DNA from: Arion vulgaris
Taxonomy: Eukaryota > Mollusca > Gastropoda > Stylommatophora > Arionidae
Direction: 5' to 3'
Length of the DNA stretch: 64,000 bases
Assembly: GCA_020796225.1 (NCBI GenBank)
Contig: CM036765.1
Location: 33,322,066-33,386,065 of the forward strand
The notes below the pieces were generated by a model. It made no database searches and was not told the DNA's origin. It saw only the letters and a list, made by a program, of their open reading frames with translations. Positions 34,946 to 47,339 of this stretch are shown here, one piece after another (positions within the stretch are counted from its first letter, which is position 1; every line of letters starts with the position of its first letter). The translations under genes and the position numbers were made by a program.

Positions 34946-36630
34946 AAAAGTCCCCCATAACTCTTGCATTCTTTTTTTTTTGTATATCCTTATCTGTTCC
35001 TCCATTTGTAATAGCTGGAAATGCCACATACTCTAACTCGTAGTCTGGACAAACTCAACTGCAGTTTTACCACAATGTCCAAATCCCAACGATTGTGTTT
35101 GAATGAAAGGACATTTTATTTGTTCAATGTCTCTCAGTATGATAGTTCAAGGCAAATAGTGCGTGATCATAGCAGTATTAACTTATGATCTTCGTTTCTA
35201 TTTCATGATATCTTGAGTTATTTATCTTTGCACTAATCGAAATCGATCTACCTTGTTCTAATCTTCTCTTGTGTGTTAAAGGCATTATATCATGTGCTTC
35301 TAATATTGTGTCTAATCTGTTTTCCTGTTCAGTGTTCTTGTCGAGTGCAACTATCTGTGTTCTAACCTGAGTCTATGTTATCATTACATTTCTTTTTGAG
35401 TAAGGAAGAAAATAGCATATCTCCACTTCCTTCTGTAGAAGGCATGCAGTCAGTCCCTCAACCCCAGGTGGTAGCTAACAGACCAGACAGGTAGTTTAGA
35501 TAGATAGGTTGGTAGATATGAAATTAGTAGACTGTAGTGTTTGCACACCAAATCTGCACACTGTAAGCAGATAGCAACACTAGAACGAGACATTGACGTA
35601 GTGAAACAAGTTGACGTAGATTGTTAGTACTGCTTAGCGACGTAGTGACAACATAGGGAGAACGACATAAACATTAGGCACGACCAGACGTGTATTTGTG
35701 TGTCTAGATGTGATACCATAAATAAATATGCATCTAAGTCAATCATAACTGTGTTCGAGTTATGTGAATACTACACAGTGTAACACCATCATCCATCATG
35801 GTATATATAGTCGTCATCAGGAGTAGCTCCCATCACTCCGTCGATACTGAACATACACTACCACAACTAATACGCTCTTACCAACTAATGGTCCTACTAC
35901 ACTTCCTTTTCCTGCCATACATTGTTTTTGTTGTTGGTGTCAATATATGTATATAGGAATGAAACCCACATCCATTAGAGATGCGTTATCTACTGTAATC
36001 AGATTATTGCTTGTTTAATTTATTCTCATGATGTTTGTCTTTTCTTGGATGCAGAGGGCTGGATATACTCCCATGTTGAAAACATTACATATCGGAGATC
36101 TTCAATAAATGACTTAATTTGCATGCGCTAGCTAATATAATGTAGAAATCATAGTACTGATGGAAAGTAAAGGAAGAGAACGAGAAAGAAAGAGAGAGAT
36201 GGAGAGAAGGCGAAAGAAAGAGCAATGGACTATAAATGAGTAGTTTACAGAGTTTATAAGAAGATTGTATATGAGCTTCCCGCACAAACATGCCAAATTT
36301 GATGATGTTTAGCTACATGCAATGAACACTATGTTATCAAGATGCTCGTCTTGCTTCTTGCTTCTCAATCGATTTCTTGCTTTGGACTTTATTTTAGAGC
36401 AGCATATTTTCACAAACAAAAGTACTAGCAAATAGTGAGGCCACTTTTTTTTTACATTTGATCTGACTTTGAATACTTGTATGCTTTTGAGTGTCGTTGT
36501 CTTGGCTAAGGAAGGCAGTTCCAAAGAAATCTTCCCATCACTGTCTTATCAAGAGATGAAAACTCTCATTAGGAGAATATTTGCATTTGACTGGAAGGTA
36601 AACACTGGTTATGATTATGGAAAAAATATT
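34946..36630. other. No supported gene; AT-rich with a GA tract
   Basis: A GA-rich tract lies at 36170-36220. 35533-35780 starts TGTAGTG and ends ACTACA with an internal AATAAA-like signal, which hints at a solo LTR, but the flanks show no target duplication. Confidence 0.4.
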
Positions 36631-36970
36631 AATCAAAGACCTCAGCACAACAGACCAAGCCATAATAGTTCGCCTACGTACTGGACACTACAGACTCAGC
36701 AGACACTTACATATGCTAGGAGTAAGACAAACAGCTCTCTGCCAGTGTCAACGGGCATAACAGACACTGGATCATGTCATGCAAGACTGTCCTATCTAGT
36801 GTGAGGCCTGAGAAAGCAACATGTGAGCTCACAGACCAGTTGATATTCAAACTAAGCTTTAGAAACCTAACAGACCTGAAGCTGACTGCTCAGTTTGTGG
36901 TTCCACTGGAAGAAGTAATACTTTTCATGCTGGAAAAATGTTTTCAGAAGTTCAGTAATCTAGAGTCCCT
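36631..36970 (+). mobile_element. LINE RNase-H/zinc-knuckle tail fragment
   Basis: It reads IIVRLRTGHYRLSRHLHMLG, RQTALCQCQRA*QTLDHVMQDCP, then a diverged tail. The C.C...H...C pattern and the LRTGH motif are typical of the end of jockey-type LINE polyproteins. It contains stops. Confidence 0.7.
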
Positions 36971-37783
36971 CTAAGACTCTTCATAAATACTTTTTCAGCA
37001 CGTCATTCTCTTGAAATTTGATAAATTCCAGTGCTGTCCACTGAAGCAGCTTAGGTTGACATCAAAATATGTTGAGAAACACTGTAACTTTGTTTCTTAT
37101 GAAGCAGAGAAGCCCTGAATGCTCGAAAACTGTGAACCACCTAAACAAAATCATCATAGCTGGTAAATTACTTGTACGATAAGAGTTTTGAAGAAATCAT
37201 TTTCAAGGGGCATTGTTTAACAACTTACTATTATATATATTTTTTTTAAATTTGATTTAGAAACGTGGGATTTGTGTGTGTGTGTGTGTGCTTTTCCTAA
37301 AATAATTTTATTTAGTTCAGAGGACGAAGTGTATAGTAATGTTTTATACTCCATCGAGAGGTTCTAGTAAAAAATCGTTTGGCGGACTTATTTGTTCGCC
37401 TGCAAGGGGCTCGCATGGTTTGCCCCATCAGTAAAGGCTAATGCCATTTTCGACTTTCCGGGAAATAATATTGTTTATGAGTCAATGTTTCATAGCCATG
37501 CCCAGGTCTTGTACAATGTCTTTATTTATCCTCTAAGAATATTTTTGCACTATTTTATTTCAAAAGACTCAATATTCTTCTTCAATGTTTGTGTTATGGT
37601 CCGTGATTCAAATTCATATGTTGCCACAGACAAAAATACGCGTACTAAGACAATTTCATTCTGTTAACGTTACTGTGTTATGCATTGTGTTATTCGTACT
37701 ACTGTATTTACTTTTTAAGTTACTATAGTCTTCTGCTGTCTCCTCCATTGTTGTTAATTACGGAGTCAAGATATTCAACATTT

Positions 37784-38138
37784 TTAACATTTTCCGTATC
37801 TTCATTTCACGCGCAGTTATTTCCTCAATTTTTAAGCAGTTAATTCAAGGGAAGTAAAAATAATAAAAAAATAAATAAATAAAACGATCCCAACTACTCG
37901 TTAATAAATAAACATATATATATATTATATACTAAATTGAAGAAAACTGGAGAACCCAATAGAATAACAAGGTTGAAAAGTAGTATAAGTAAAACAGTAG
38001 AAGTAAAGCTGAAAGACTTCTTAAAAGGGAAGCAACTCTATGGCATGTGCGTAGTGCGATTTGCCGTGCCCAGTGTGATAGCGTGCAACGGACTTCCGCC
38101 GTGGCGCAGTGTGCGGCTTAAAGCATGGAAAGAGTTAA
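37784..38138 (-). mobile_element. TTAA-flanked MITE family T1, inverted copy
   Basis: Right end GCATGGAAAGAGTTAA (TTAA at 38135-38138); left end TTAACATTTTCC, diverged. Internal AAGCAGTTAATTCAAGGGAAG, TTGAAGAAAACTGGA and GGACTTCCGCC.TGGCGCAGTG match the reverse complement of 30144-30451. Confidence 0.75.
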
Positions 38139-39340
38139 TAGTAATTTTGGATAGACATTTTGTTTTGTCAGTGAACATAATTTTGTTTTCTTTGTATAAA
38201 AACCAACCCGCATTAATGTGTAAGTATTAATAGTACATCACGGCGAGAAGCAGCCATATTATGTTGTTATTCGATCACAAACTCAAGTGTACCTGGTTCA
38301 AACTCCACGGTGGGCAAATTTGGAGCAAATTCGTTTCCGTGGGATTTTACAAAAGGTAAAAATAGACCTCACCGTTCAGAAATCAATGACAAATTACTGA
38401 ACGTATAAGTGCTGCCTAGAAAATCAACGACTCATTTACTGTGGTTGATGACTACGTCCTGTAAAGGATATGTCACGATTTTCCTTTCATAACCTGGAGC
38501 CTATTTGTCTTCACCACGCCTCCCCAGTTCGCGTATTACACCTATAGTTTTACTTGTTTGAAGGAAAACATCACCTGGACAACTGCTTTGTTTGGTCGTC
38601 AAAACAACGCTGGGAAAGAAAGGAAGGAAGTCCTAGCTATTGAAATAGTTTAATATACAGCTGCCGACAAAGGACACGAAGATCGATCTAAAAAAGACGT
38701 CGAAGGCAGGAGTAGATGCAACCTGATATCGGACTCCAGAACAGAAGACAGCAGGGGCCATAGCTGCAATGCGACCAGAAACATTTCACTAAACAATATC
38801 AAACTATTGAACGTATACTGGCAGGAGATCATGTCAGTCACGCAATAAGTAGACCACTTGAGGACAATGCCTGTCTCTGTGTGAGAACTGACGTTTAACG
38901 ATAAAAACACCGTGATTGTTCAATCAGAAGTTTATATACAATACAATCTGCAATCATGAATGACAGGGATAGTTATCAACTCAGAAATAGAAGCTACGAG
39001 ATTTATAAAGATACATCAGTTCATGACTGTAAAAATGAATTATTCAGCACGTTGCTGAATTAACTAAATAGAAATAACAAGCGACTCGGTTACAGACAAT
39101 GAAGAACAGCTATCAATGAGAATACCAACAATTAAAAGTGATTTACTACAGGGATATAAACCAGCGATTCCATCCTATCATGTGGTTAGATGTGTGTTAG
39201 TAAGAATGTAATATTGATTGTGTAGAGTGCCAGGAATTGTGGAAAATAATGAAATAAATAGGATTTCCATCACATTTAATAAAGATCATTAAAAATAAAT
39301 TGTATGGTGATCAAATGCCGGCGGCTGTAAGTGCGTGTGA
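38139..39340. other. No supported gene; contains a block repeated at 51870-51990
   Basis: About 38385-38490 (CAATGACAAATTACTGAACGTATAAGTG, CCTAGAAAATC, TTTACTGTGGTTG, GGATATGYCAYGATTTT) matches 51878-51980 in the same orientation. Nothing else is recognised. Confidence 0.5.
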
Positions 39341-39344
39341 TGAT

Positions 39345-39510
39345 ACCCCAGACTGGTTTGACATAAGGCAGTGTGATTTGACATAAGGCAGTGTGGTTTG
39401 ACTTAAGGCAGTGTGGTTTGACTTAAGGCAGTGTGGTTTGACTTAAGGTAGTGTGGTTTGACTTAAGGCAGTATGGTTTGACTTAAGACGGTGTGGTTTG
39501 TCTTAAGGCA
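39345..39510. repeat. 20-bp tandem repeat, about 8 units
   Basis: Unit TTTGACTTAAGGCAGTGTGG with a few variants (ACATAAGG at the start, ACTTAAGACGG at the end). It lies directly upstream of a LINE RT fragment. Confidence 0.9.
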
Positions 39511-39765
39511 GTGAGTTAGACAAGGTTGCGTTCTATCGCCTTGTCTGTTCACCTATATGCTAGAAACATCATTACGAATGTTACAAAAGATAGAGTAAAT
39601 AGAACAGCGTATATAAAGGCGTATATTAGATACTTTCGGCTGGGACACAACATGGAAAGCAACAGTCACACGAGACCTAGGGATGAGCTAAAAGGCAAGA
39701 GAGACAAGCACAAACTCAGAAGTTGGCACAGTAAAAACTTGCTACTAATGTCGCTACTAATGTCG
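39511..39765 (+). mobile_element. LINE fragment (RT block joined to 3' end)
   Basis: 39511-39580 reads VRQGCVLSPCLFTYMLETSL, an RT block. 39680-39765 reads DELKGKRDKHKLRSWHSKNL, the same C-terminus as 44960-45020 (ELNDKREKRKLRSCHSKTLAN). The middle of the element is missing. It runs straight into the minisatellite. Confidence 0.7.
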
Positions 39766-40325
39766 CGTCCCAGTTGACATACTGCTTCATTTCTACTAAT
39801 GTCGCGTCCCAGTTGATATACTACTTCATTTCTACTAATTTCGCATCCCAATTGATATACTGCTTCATTGCTACTAATGTCGCGTCCCAGTTGATATACT
39901 GCTTCATTGCTACTAATGTCGCGTCCCAGTTGACATACTGCTTCATTGCTACTAATGTCGCGTCTCAGTTGACATACTGCTTCATTGCTACTAATGTCGC
40001 GTCCAGTTGATATACTGCTTCATTGCTACTAATGTCACGTCTCAGTTGACATTCTGCTTCATTGCTACTAATGTCACGTCCCAGTTGACATACTGCTTCA
40101 TTGCTACTAATGTCGCGTCCCAGTTGACATACTGCTTCATTGCTACTAATGTCGCGTCCCAGTTGATATACTGCTTCATTGCTACTAATGTCGCGTCTCA
40201 GTTGATATACTGCTTCATTGCTACTAATGTCGCGTCCAGTTGATACACTGCTTCATTGCTACTAATGTCGCGTCCTAGTTGACATACTGCTTCATTGCTA
40301 CTAATGTCGCGTCCCAGTTGATATT
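39766..40325. repeat. 39-bp minisatellite, about 14 units
   Basis: Unit TTGCTACTAATGTCGCGTCC then CAGTTGACATACTGCTTCA. Since 39 is a multiple of 3, long frames repeating YCFIATNVASQL arise; two units lack one base and break the frame. These frames are not evidence of a gene. Confidence 0.95.
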
Positions 40326-40609
40326 TCTCTTATCATGATTCGAAATGAGTAGAAATCCTATGAAGAAACAAACCTGGATTGCGTATTTTAACTTCAGCTT
40401 GTTTGTAAAATTGCCTTGAAACGATTATTTTATGCTATGAAAGAGATCGAGGTTTCCATAGTTTTAAAACATACGTCATCGAATTTTGTGTATATATTAA
40501 TGTGTGTACCGTCAGAGCCAACTATAAACTACTGGGCCTTCGGGCTCAGGTAAGAATTGTGGGAAATCAGACCCCAACTACACCACGTGATCTCGCATTC
40601 CAGTATTGA

Positions 40610-41125
40610 GGAATATAGACGAATTCATTTTAAAATCAACACAAAATGCTAACTTAAAGTTATATTATGTAACACGTTAAGTTTAACAATAAGGAATATC
40701 AATATTATAAATATTTTTCACCAATAAATAACCATAGACTCACAGAATTGAGTAAAATTGCAAAAAAAAGCGTGCGGTGTTCTATCAAACATCTGTAATT
40801 TCCAGATCCCTTTTCTTATCTAGGTCAGGAATACCCGGCCAGTTGTCTGGCCTGGGCTACTAGAGCCTGGCTGTGGTACCGTAGACTTCCGGAAACGTTC
40901 ATAGCAAATTGTAAACAAACTTAGAAACTCTCGATGAAATTAGCGTGTTTTAGATTTGTTAGATTTTTTCGTAAAGTTTCAGCTACCTATTTCAAACTAT
41001 GACAGTTCGCATCCCGACATCAAAACAAACATATCCTGTAAATTTCAGCTAAATCTGTTCAGTGGTTTCTGAGTCTATAGGTCACAAACAAACAGACAAA
41101 CATTCATTTTTTTATATATAGTAGA
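40610..41125. repeat. Interspersed repeat with AT-rich 3' end
   Basis: 40610-40830 matches the two halves around 31600-33130. 41030-41125 (AATTTCAGCTAAATCTGTTC, GGTCACAAACAAACAGACAAAC, then a TATATA end) looks like the terminus of a DNA transposon or helitron-like family. The exact class is unclear. Confidence 0.45.
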
Positions 41126-41439
41126 TTGTCTCTTCTTATATTTCTCTTGACTTTGTTTGTTTCTACATATGCTTCATGAGCCCTGAGTTTCGAATTTTTT
41201 ATTCGTCTGCTCAAATTTGTCATTCCTTTATCATGATTGTACATGTAGTTTTCTGTGGGAAAATTCTTTGTGCCGATGTTTCTTCTTTCTCCTAACACAC
41301 TCACCATGCCTTCACTAATGTCTTCACCATGTTTTCATCTATATATGTATTATATGTTACCAGTGATCTTCTGTGTTTGTTGATTCATTCGTTATCTGTT
41401 CGAGCATCTGATACTTATTTGAGATTGTTAATAAAAAGA

Positions 41440-41658
41440 GTATCACAAAATGAAGGATTTCACACCCTGCGGTTCGTTCCCTCTCCTCAGAAATCACTCG
41501 CCACCTGTCGAGAGTATTGCATAAAGCTCGAACTCCACAGCTCCGGAAACTGTTCTAGAGATCTTTGGAAAAATTGCACAGTACGGCGGGATCTGGATTG
41601 GAACCTTCGACCTTCGAATCGTAATGTAACGACTTAACCACTTAGACACAGGGACCCC
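41440..41658 (-). mobile_element. tRNA-derived SINE family W
   Basis: Minus strand: GTCCCTGTGTCTAAGTGGTTAAG (A-box region), AAGGTTCCAATCCAG (B-box region), TGCAATACTCTCGACAGGTGG in the body. Same family as 60554 and 61528. Confidence 0.72.
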
Positions 41659-42895
41659 CAATTGTTATAAGTATGACCATTTGATCTGTGAATGATCTTC
41701 CGGCTCCAACTATAACCTGCTCATCTTTGCATGTTTAATTTAAAGCTTCTATCAAACAATGCATAATTAGTCTTAGCCAGAACATTTCCGCTCTTTGCCT
41801 GCCACGAGTATTATATCTCGCTCCATAACACGGCTTGTTCAAATCGGACAAAGTATTGACGTCTGTATCGTTCTTTATCGAAGCAAATTGTATCCTGAGT
41901 TGAAGCTAAATATAGCCAAATGAAAAATTGGATTAAATAATTGAAATCAATTGTTCATTGATTCTAGTGGCATGTACGCAGATGATTTGCCAGAAGTTTA
42001 GTTCGTTTTAAGTATAACATGATAAAACTACAGTAATCAGCTTTATAAGTACGAGAGAATGGTGGTTGATTCATGTAATGCTCTGCTGGATATCAATGGT
42101 TCATTGAATGTGATCAATATTATATCGGTTTATCAGCAACTTGAAACTAATATTAATACATGGGTACAAGCCGGTATGATATAAAGTCAATCATAATCAA
42201 TTGGGTGAAGCAAGATGGACAATATAAATGTAAAACAAAAGTAAAGGAACCATCTTTAATACTTCGAAGTATATTGGGTAATATAATATTGGGTCCATAT
42301 TTTTCATTGACCTTACACACACGATGGATAATGTTATCAACATTACACCGGCCGTCTTTACTTCTCAGTGTTTTTCCTGTTACCCAATTGAGGCTGGGTT
42401 GACCCGGAGTCAACTATAAACTTATCTAGAGTTCGCTGTGGTTGACCTAAAGCCGTTTCGGTCGAAAATATTCCACGCCCGCTTTTCTGTGCAATTGAAC
42501 CCTACCACGTACATAAGAAGCGATATAAAATGTACAGAATTACCTCTGAAGTCGGAGAAGGCATGCCTGTTATGTGGGTACACTGATAAGGAAAGGATGC
42601 ATTCACGCAAAAATCAGTCCGAAGCGCAATATCTGGCGCACTGATACGCCTGAATTCATTGCGGGTGAACGCGTGAAGAAAAAGAAGAATGTACATAAAA
42701 ATGTAACCAATGCCATGACACACTAAGCAAAATCTAGCATCAATGTAAATATCATATTCATTAGAATCATTGTATATCATTTAATATAGTGATGCTGTCC
42801 ATCACGGTGAGATACCACATTTCATCAAGGAATGTAGTTGTATGTTTGTCTGTGTGCGTAATGACTGTATGCCGATACGGGCGAAATGTTCTTGC
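41659..42895. other. No supported gene
   Basis: Short open frames exist but resemble nothing I know. 42413-42434 shares a 21-base block with 24628-24660. 42840-42895 repeats part of the adjoining LINE finger region. Confidence 0.5.
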
Positions 42896-42896
42896 G

Positions 42897-43220
42897 TTAT
42901 GTTTGTCTGTGTGTGCGTAGATGACTAGTGAGGCCGATGCGGGCTTGAAATGTTCTTGTACAGTGTGGGTAAGACATACTTGCACTTGTGGGAAGTTTTA
43001 CTGCCTTTCTATTTTGACGTTTTTGTTCCATCCGTGCTGTTCTACCTGCCTCGCAGGCCGAGGAACCGTGTCGAAGAAGTGTGCGACAGGCTGATCTGTC
43101 TTGAGCAACATTCTCCCAGTTGTTGTAATCTATGCCAAAGGATGTAATCGAGTTCTTGAGTGCGTCTTTGAATCGCTTTTTCTGCCCCCTGTGAGCCTTT
43201 ACCGCTATGTAGCTAACCAT
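42897..43220 (-). mobile_element. LINE 3' end with C2H2-finger remnant
   Basis: The minus frame reads KAHRGQKKRFKDALKNSI, NNWENVAQDRSACRTLL, then YPHCTRTFQARIGLTSHLRTH. The first Cys of the finger is Tyr and the frame ends soon after. Same LINE type as 16682-22334. Confidence 0.8.
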
Positions 43221-43860
43221 AAAAGAGTCGTTTGGGTATTCTGCAATCCGGTCATTTAATATAGTAGAAACATTACCACTTACACATATGTATTCGTATA
43301 TACACAGGTATCAGAAACAAATGCAATTGATAATGCACAGGGTGCAGGGGAGGGATATATTCAAGACTAAGAAATGGTGTGCAGAAAACAATTGGACAGT
43401 GACAACAAATCAATTTTCCAGTAATTTCAGGAAATAAATAAATGCATTGAAGTCTTCAGCAGCATCATCAGCGGACATAATTAAAGGGTAAAACACAGAA
43501 AACCATATAATATTCTATCATATATACTTTATCAGTAATTGATCCAGTGAGGAACCCCAAAAAAACCCACCAAAAACCCCCAGATTTCTATGAACTAGGA
43601 GAAACACTTTACATACCTTGTCAAGGCTTGTAGAAAAATGTGATACAATGAATTCTATTTTATACCAGACAATAAAGTGGAATATTGTTTGGCGATTGAT
43701 GGGAACGAAGGATTACCACATTCATATACAGGCAAACGATATAATGAGACGAAGAGGCTTATCAGAAGACGATAAGCAGGAAACAGAGCAGTCTCACTAG
43801 CAGAAAGATGTATATTGCATACACTATAGAGAAGATACAGTCAGCAGGCCAAGTATTTAT
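43221..43860. other. No recognisable feature
   Basis: AT-rich, no frame or repeat that I can support. Confidence 0.5.
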
Positions 43861-43866
43861 AAAATA

Positions 43867-44990
43867 ATGAAGCATATTGGCTGTCCCCCAAAGTTGCTCC
43901 AGTTGATTGTCTCCTTCCATGAGGGCATCAAAGCCAGCATACAGTTCGATGGCAGCACATCTGATAGTTTCGAGGTTAAGAGTGGAGTCAAGCAGGGTTG
44001 TGTCCTTGCCCCCACCCTCTTTGGCATCTTCTTCGCAGTCCTTTTGAACCACGCCTTGGGGGACGCCGTTGGTGATGTTTTCATACGCACTAGATCTGAT
44101 GGTTCACTCTTTAACTTGGCTCGCTTAAGAGCCAAAACAAAAACGACGGAAATTCTTCTCAAGGATCTCCTTTTCGCTGACGATACTGCCTTAGTCGCCC
44201 ACAGTGAGACTACACAGCAATGCCTAATCAATAATTTGTCAACGGCATGTGACCTATTTTCTCTGACTATAAGTGTCTCCAAAACAGTTGTACTATGTCA
44301 AGGAGGTAACACAACAAATATCTCTTTAAATGGTAACCATCTAACACCAGTTCAAAAATTTTGCTATTTCGGGTCCATGGTCACTGCCAGTCTTTCTCTT
44401 GATGAAGAAATCAACGCTCGTGTAGGGAGTGCGGCTACTACATTCGGCAAACTATCAAAGCGAGCGTGGGACAACACAAAACTGACATTGCAGACGAAGA
44501 TTCAAATATATCGAGCCTGTGTAATTAGTTCTTTACTATTTGGCTCAGAAACATGGACAGCCTACTCAAGACACGAGAGGATACTTAACATCTTTCACCT
44601 TCGATGTCTCTGCAAGATTATGAACATCAGGTAGTACGACAAGATAACCAACTCTGAAGTACTGCAACGTGCAAACTTGCCTTCCATCATGGGCATGCTC
44701 AGCAGTAGACGACTAAGATGGTTGGGGCATGTGAGAAGAATGGAAACTTATCGCATACCAAAACAAATGTTGTTCTGTGAACTTTCGGAGGGAAGAGGCA
44801 CCAGGGCAGACCACTGCTCAGATATAAAGATGTCTGCAAAGCCTCAATGAAAAACTTTTCTATAGGTCCCAGCACATGGGAAGGACTAGCTGATGACAGA
44901 GTTGTGTGGAAAGCCAAATTACGAAAGGGCGCAGAGTCTTTTGAGCAGAGACTTATGTATGAGCTGAACGACAAGAGAGAAAAGCGAAAA
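43867..44990 (+). mobile_element. LINE reverse transcriptase, 5'-truncated, FADD intact
   Basis: A 255-codon frame (43867-44634) starts at CPPKLLQLIVSFHEGIKASI and runs through SGVKQGCVLAPTLFGIFFAVLL, LLFADDTALVAHSE (intact motif C), FCYFGSMVTASLSLDEEI and SSLLFGSETWTAYSRHERIL. A TAG replaces the expected Trp codon after KIMNIR. The sequence continues in frame with NSEVLQRANLPS and RRLRWLGHVRRMETYRIPKQM, then shifts frame and ends ELNDKREKRKLRSCHSKT. Motif A is missing, so it is a dead truncated copy. Confidence 0.9.
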
Positions 44991-44995
44991 CTCAG

Positions 44996-45476
44996 AAGTT
45001 GTCACAGTAAAACACTTGCCAATTGATCGTCTGTAAAGTTGTCACAGTAAAACACTTGCCAATTGACTGCCTGTAAAGTTGTCACAGTAAAACACTGCCA
45101 ATTGACCGTCTGTAAAGTTGTCACAGTAAAACACTTGCCAATTGACCGTCTGTAAAGTTGTCACAGTAAAACACTTGCCAATTGACCGTCTGTAAAGTTG
45201 TCACAGTAAAACACTTGCCAATTGACTGCCTGTAAAGTTGTCACAGTAAAACACTTGCCAATTGACCGTCTGTAAAGTTGTCACAGTAAAACACTTGCCA
45301 ATATACCGTCTGTAAAGTTGTCACAGTAAAACACTTGCCAATTGATTGTCTGTAAAGTTGTCACAGTAAAACACTTGCCAATTGACCGTCTGTAAAGTTG
45401 TCACAGTAAAACACTTGTCAATTGACCGTCTGTAAAGTTGTCACAGTAAAACACTGCCAATTGACCGTCTGTAAAG
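44996..45476. repeat. 40-bp minisatellite, 12 units
   Basis: Unit AAGTTGTCACAGTAAAACAC then TTGCCAATTGACCGTCTGTA. The first unit is continuous with the LINE 3' end. Three variants lack one T (ACACTGCC), and others differ at GATCGT, GACTGCC, ATACCGT. Confidence 0.97.
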
Positions 45477-45554
45477 ACGAAAAAGGCCATATATTTAGAG
45501 AAGATGTATACTGCAAGCACTACAAGCCAAGCGAACATACAAATAAACACCTGA

Positions 45555-45670
45555 GTAAAGCAAGTTTCTGAATTCAAATATTTAGGCAGTATTTTCACAG
45601 AGGACGGAAAACACGATAGAGAAATAGAGACAAGATGCCAAAAAGCAAATGCAGTGAACTACCAGCTGGC
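45555..45670 (+). mobile_element. LINE reverse transcriptase fragment
   Basis: It reads VSEFKYLGSIFTEDGKHDREIETRCQKANAVNYQL, the block after FADD in RTE/CR1-like LINEs. Flanks are unrecognised; 45671-46104 shows nothing I can support. Confidence 0.75.
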
Positions 45671-46104
45671 ACATGATTTAAACCACATGACTTTCGTAGA
45701 GTTTATAAGAGACGGTTAATATAGTTTTGTGACACCAAGAATAATTTAGCGTTTAAAGGAGACGTTTTGTAACGATACAGAGAAATATTATATGGCACAT
45801 GTCGTTGTAAAACTACAGATGTCAACAGCATCACTATATCTGAAACCCTTGTACTACTGCAGATAATAAAGAACGAACACTCACATTGAAGCATATTCCA
45901 TCTATATTTGATTTGCCACGTAATGAGACAGATAACTTGCAGTTTATTTGTTTATTGCAATCATTGTCATTCTCTCTATCTCTCAATACTTTCTCTCAGC
46001 ATGACGTAACTGTGTCCAAGTTCGATTTGTTCTCCTTGAAGGAAGTAGAGAAATCCTTTTTGTTATCATCTATAAATCTCATTTATACTTCTGCATTGAG
46101 ATTC

Positions 46105-46215
46105 TTATCTGAATATCATTCTCAAATTCTTCTTCTTCTTCAGTTTTCGTCACACTTTTACCAGGTTGTTGCCAAGTGTCGTGCTCAACTTCAAAGAGGT
46201 CAAAGTTGACAATAC
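46105..46215 (-). mobile_element. Very short LINE 3' end with GAA tail
   Basis: The reverse complement CTTGGCAACAACCTGGTAAAAGTGTGACGAAAACTGAAGAAGAAGAAG matches the end of 62015-62490 (CCGGGTAGCAGTGTGATGAC then a GAA tail). Confidence 0.6.
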
Positions 46216-46409
46216 AAATCTTCGCTTTTTGTAAGCTCAGTAGATGTTTTACTGTTGTTCCAGAGAATATGCATAGCAAGAAAAAGCCTCGTTAATATTT
46301 ATAAGGTTCTAGTGTACTAGACTAGGGTTGCTGGCGTGGGGGAGGTGGATAAGTACAATGCTGTTTTTATAGGTCACGACTGTTAATAACTCACAAATTC
46401 TATAAACCC

Positions 46410-46410
<1 letters not shown>

Positions 46411-46503
<93 letters not shown>

Positions 46504-46640
46504 ATGTGGGTTGATATATGACACGTGTGTTGGTTATATGACGTGTGTATTATGCAGCATGTATGTTGGTTATGTACGTGTGTATTATGCAGCATGTGTG
46601 ATTGTTGTACGAAATGTGTGGTGTTGGGTACACGGCAAAT
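46411..46640. repeat. CT/TA microsatellite and degenerate GT-rich minisatellite
   Basis: (CT)n at 46411-46431, (TA)n at 46432-46497, then imperfect repeats of TGTGTATTATGCAGCATGT and TTGGTTAT. 46641-47339 contains nothing I recognise. Confidence 0.9.
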
Positions 46641-47339
46641 GTGTTGATATTTTTGTTGGTAACATCATATATGCCCTAAACTATATTAGATCGATCATGT
46701 AGCACCTCTTCTACTACTCGTATTTAACAACGTTCTTTGTTCAATAATAGAAATAGCCGTGCAAACAATATAATACTGCTGGTTCGTTATACTTTTTTTT
46801 GTCAAGGGTTCGTTATACTTTTTTTGTTCACCGTTCTTGCCTCGCATGGTCCAGTAACTGTTTTATCTTCTCAAATACTGTTAAGAGGTTCATAAAAATG
46901 TAAATGGTCTCCTATTTGAAAGCCCTGTAACTTTATCTTTAATCGCTTCTCAAGGAAACAATGGCGAGTTCTTTACCGGCAACCCCCGTTTATTTTTAAA
47001 TAGTTTTACAGAATGATCAGGTCATTATTGCGCAGTCACCGGATCACTTTTTGATTCCGCATTTTGTTTAATCTTTCTCTCCATACTATCGGTTCCGTGG
47101 TCTGAAAAACTAAAGAATCGATAAACCTCTAGGGAAATTACTTCCATTGAAACCCGTCTCACAGCTAGTAAAAGTCAATAGTCGGGTTCACGTAAACAGA
47201 AATTGTCATAATATTATTTCCAGCTGTACGTGTCGAAATGTGGTATCCGGTCTATATAACTAGTAACTGTATTGTGCAATATAAAGTTTAGTTAACAACA
47301 TGTGTTTATTACTACAGCAACCATTTGTCTACTCATTCT

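Noticed and set aside
35533..35780. Solo LTR (TGTAGT..ACTACA with AATAAA-like signal)
   Set aside because: No matching 4-6 bp flanking duplication, no second LTR, and no primer-binding site or gag-pol coding.
39774..40243. Two 78-codon frames with repeated YCFIATNVASQL
   Set aside because: They come from a 39-bp repeat whose length is a multiple of three. There is no start context, no conservation and frame breaks at short units.
43867..44634. Domesticated reverse transcriptase gene
   Set aside because: It starts in the middle of the RT domain, lacks motif A, has a TAG in place of a conserved Trp codon and decays downstream, as expected for a truncated dead LINE.
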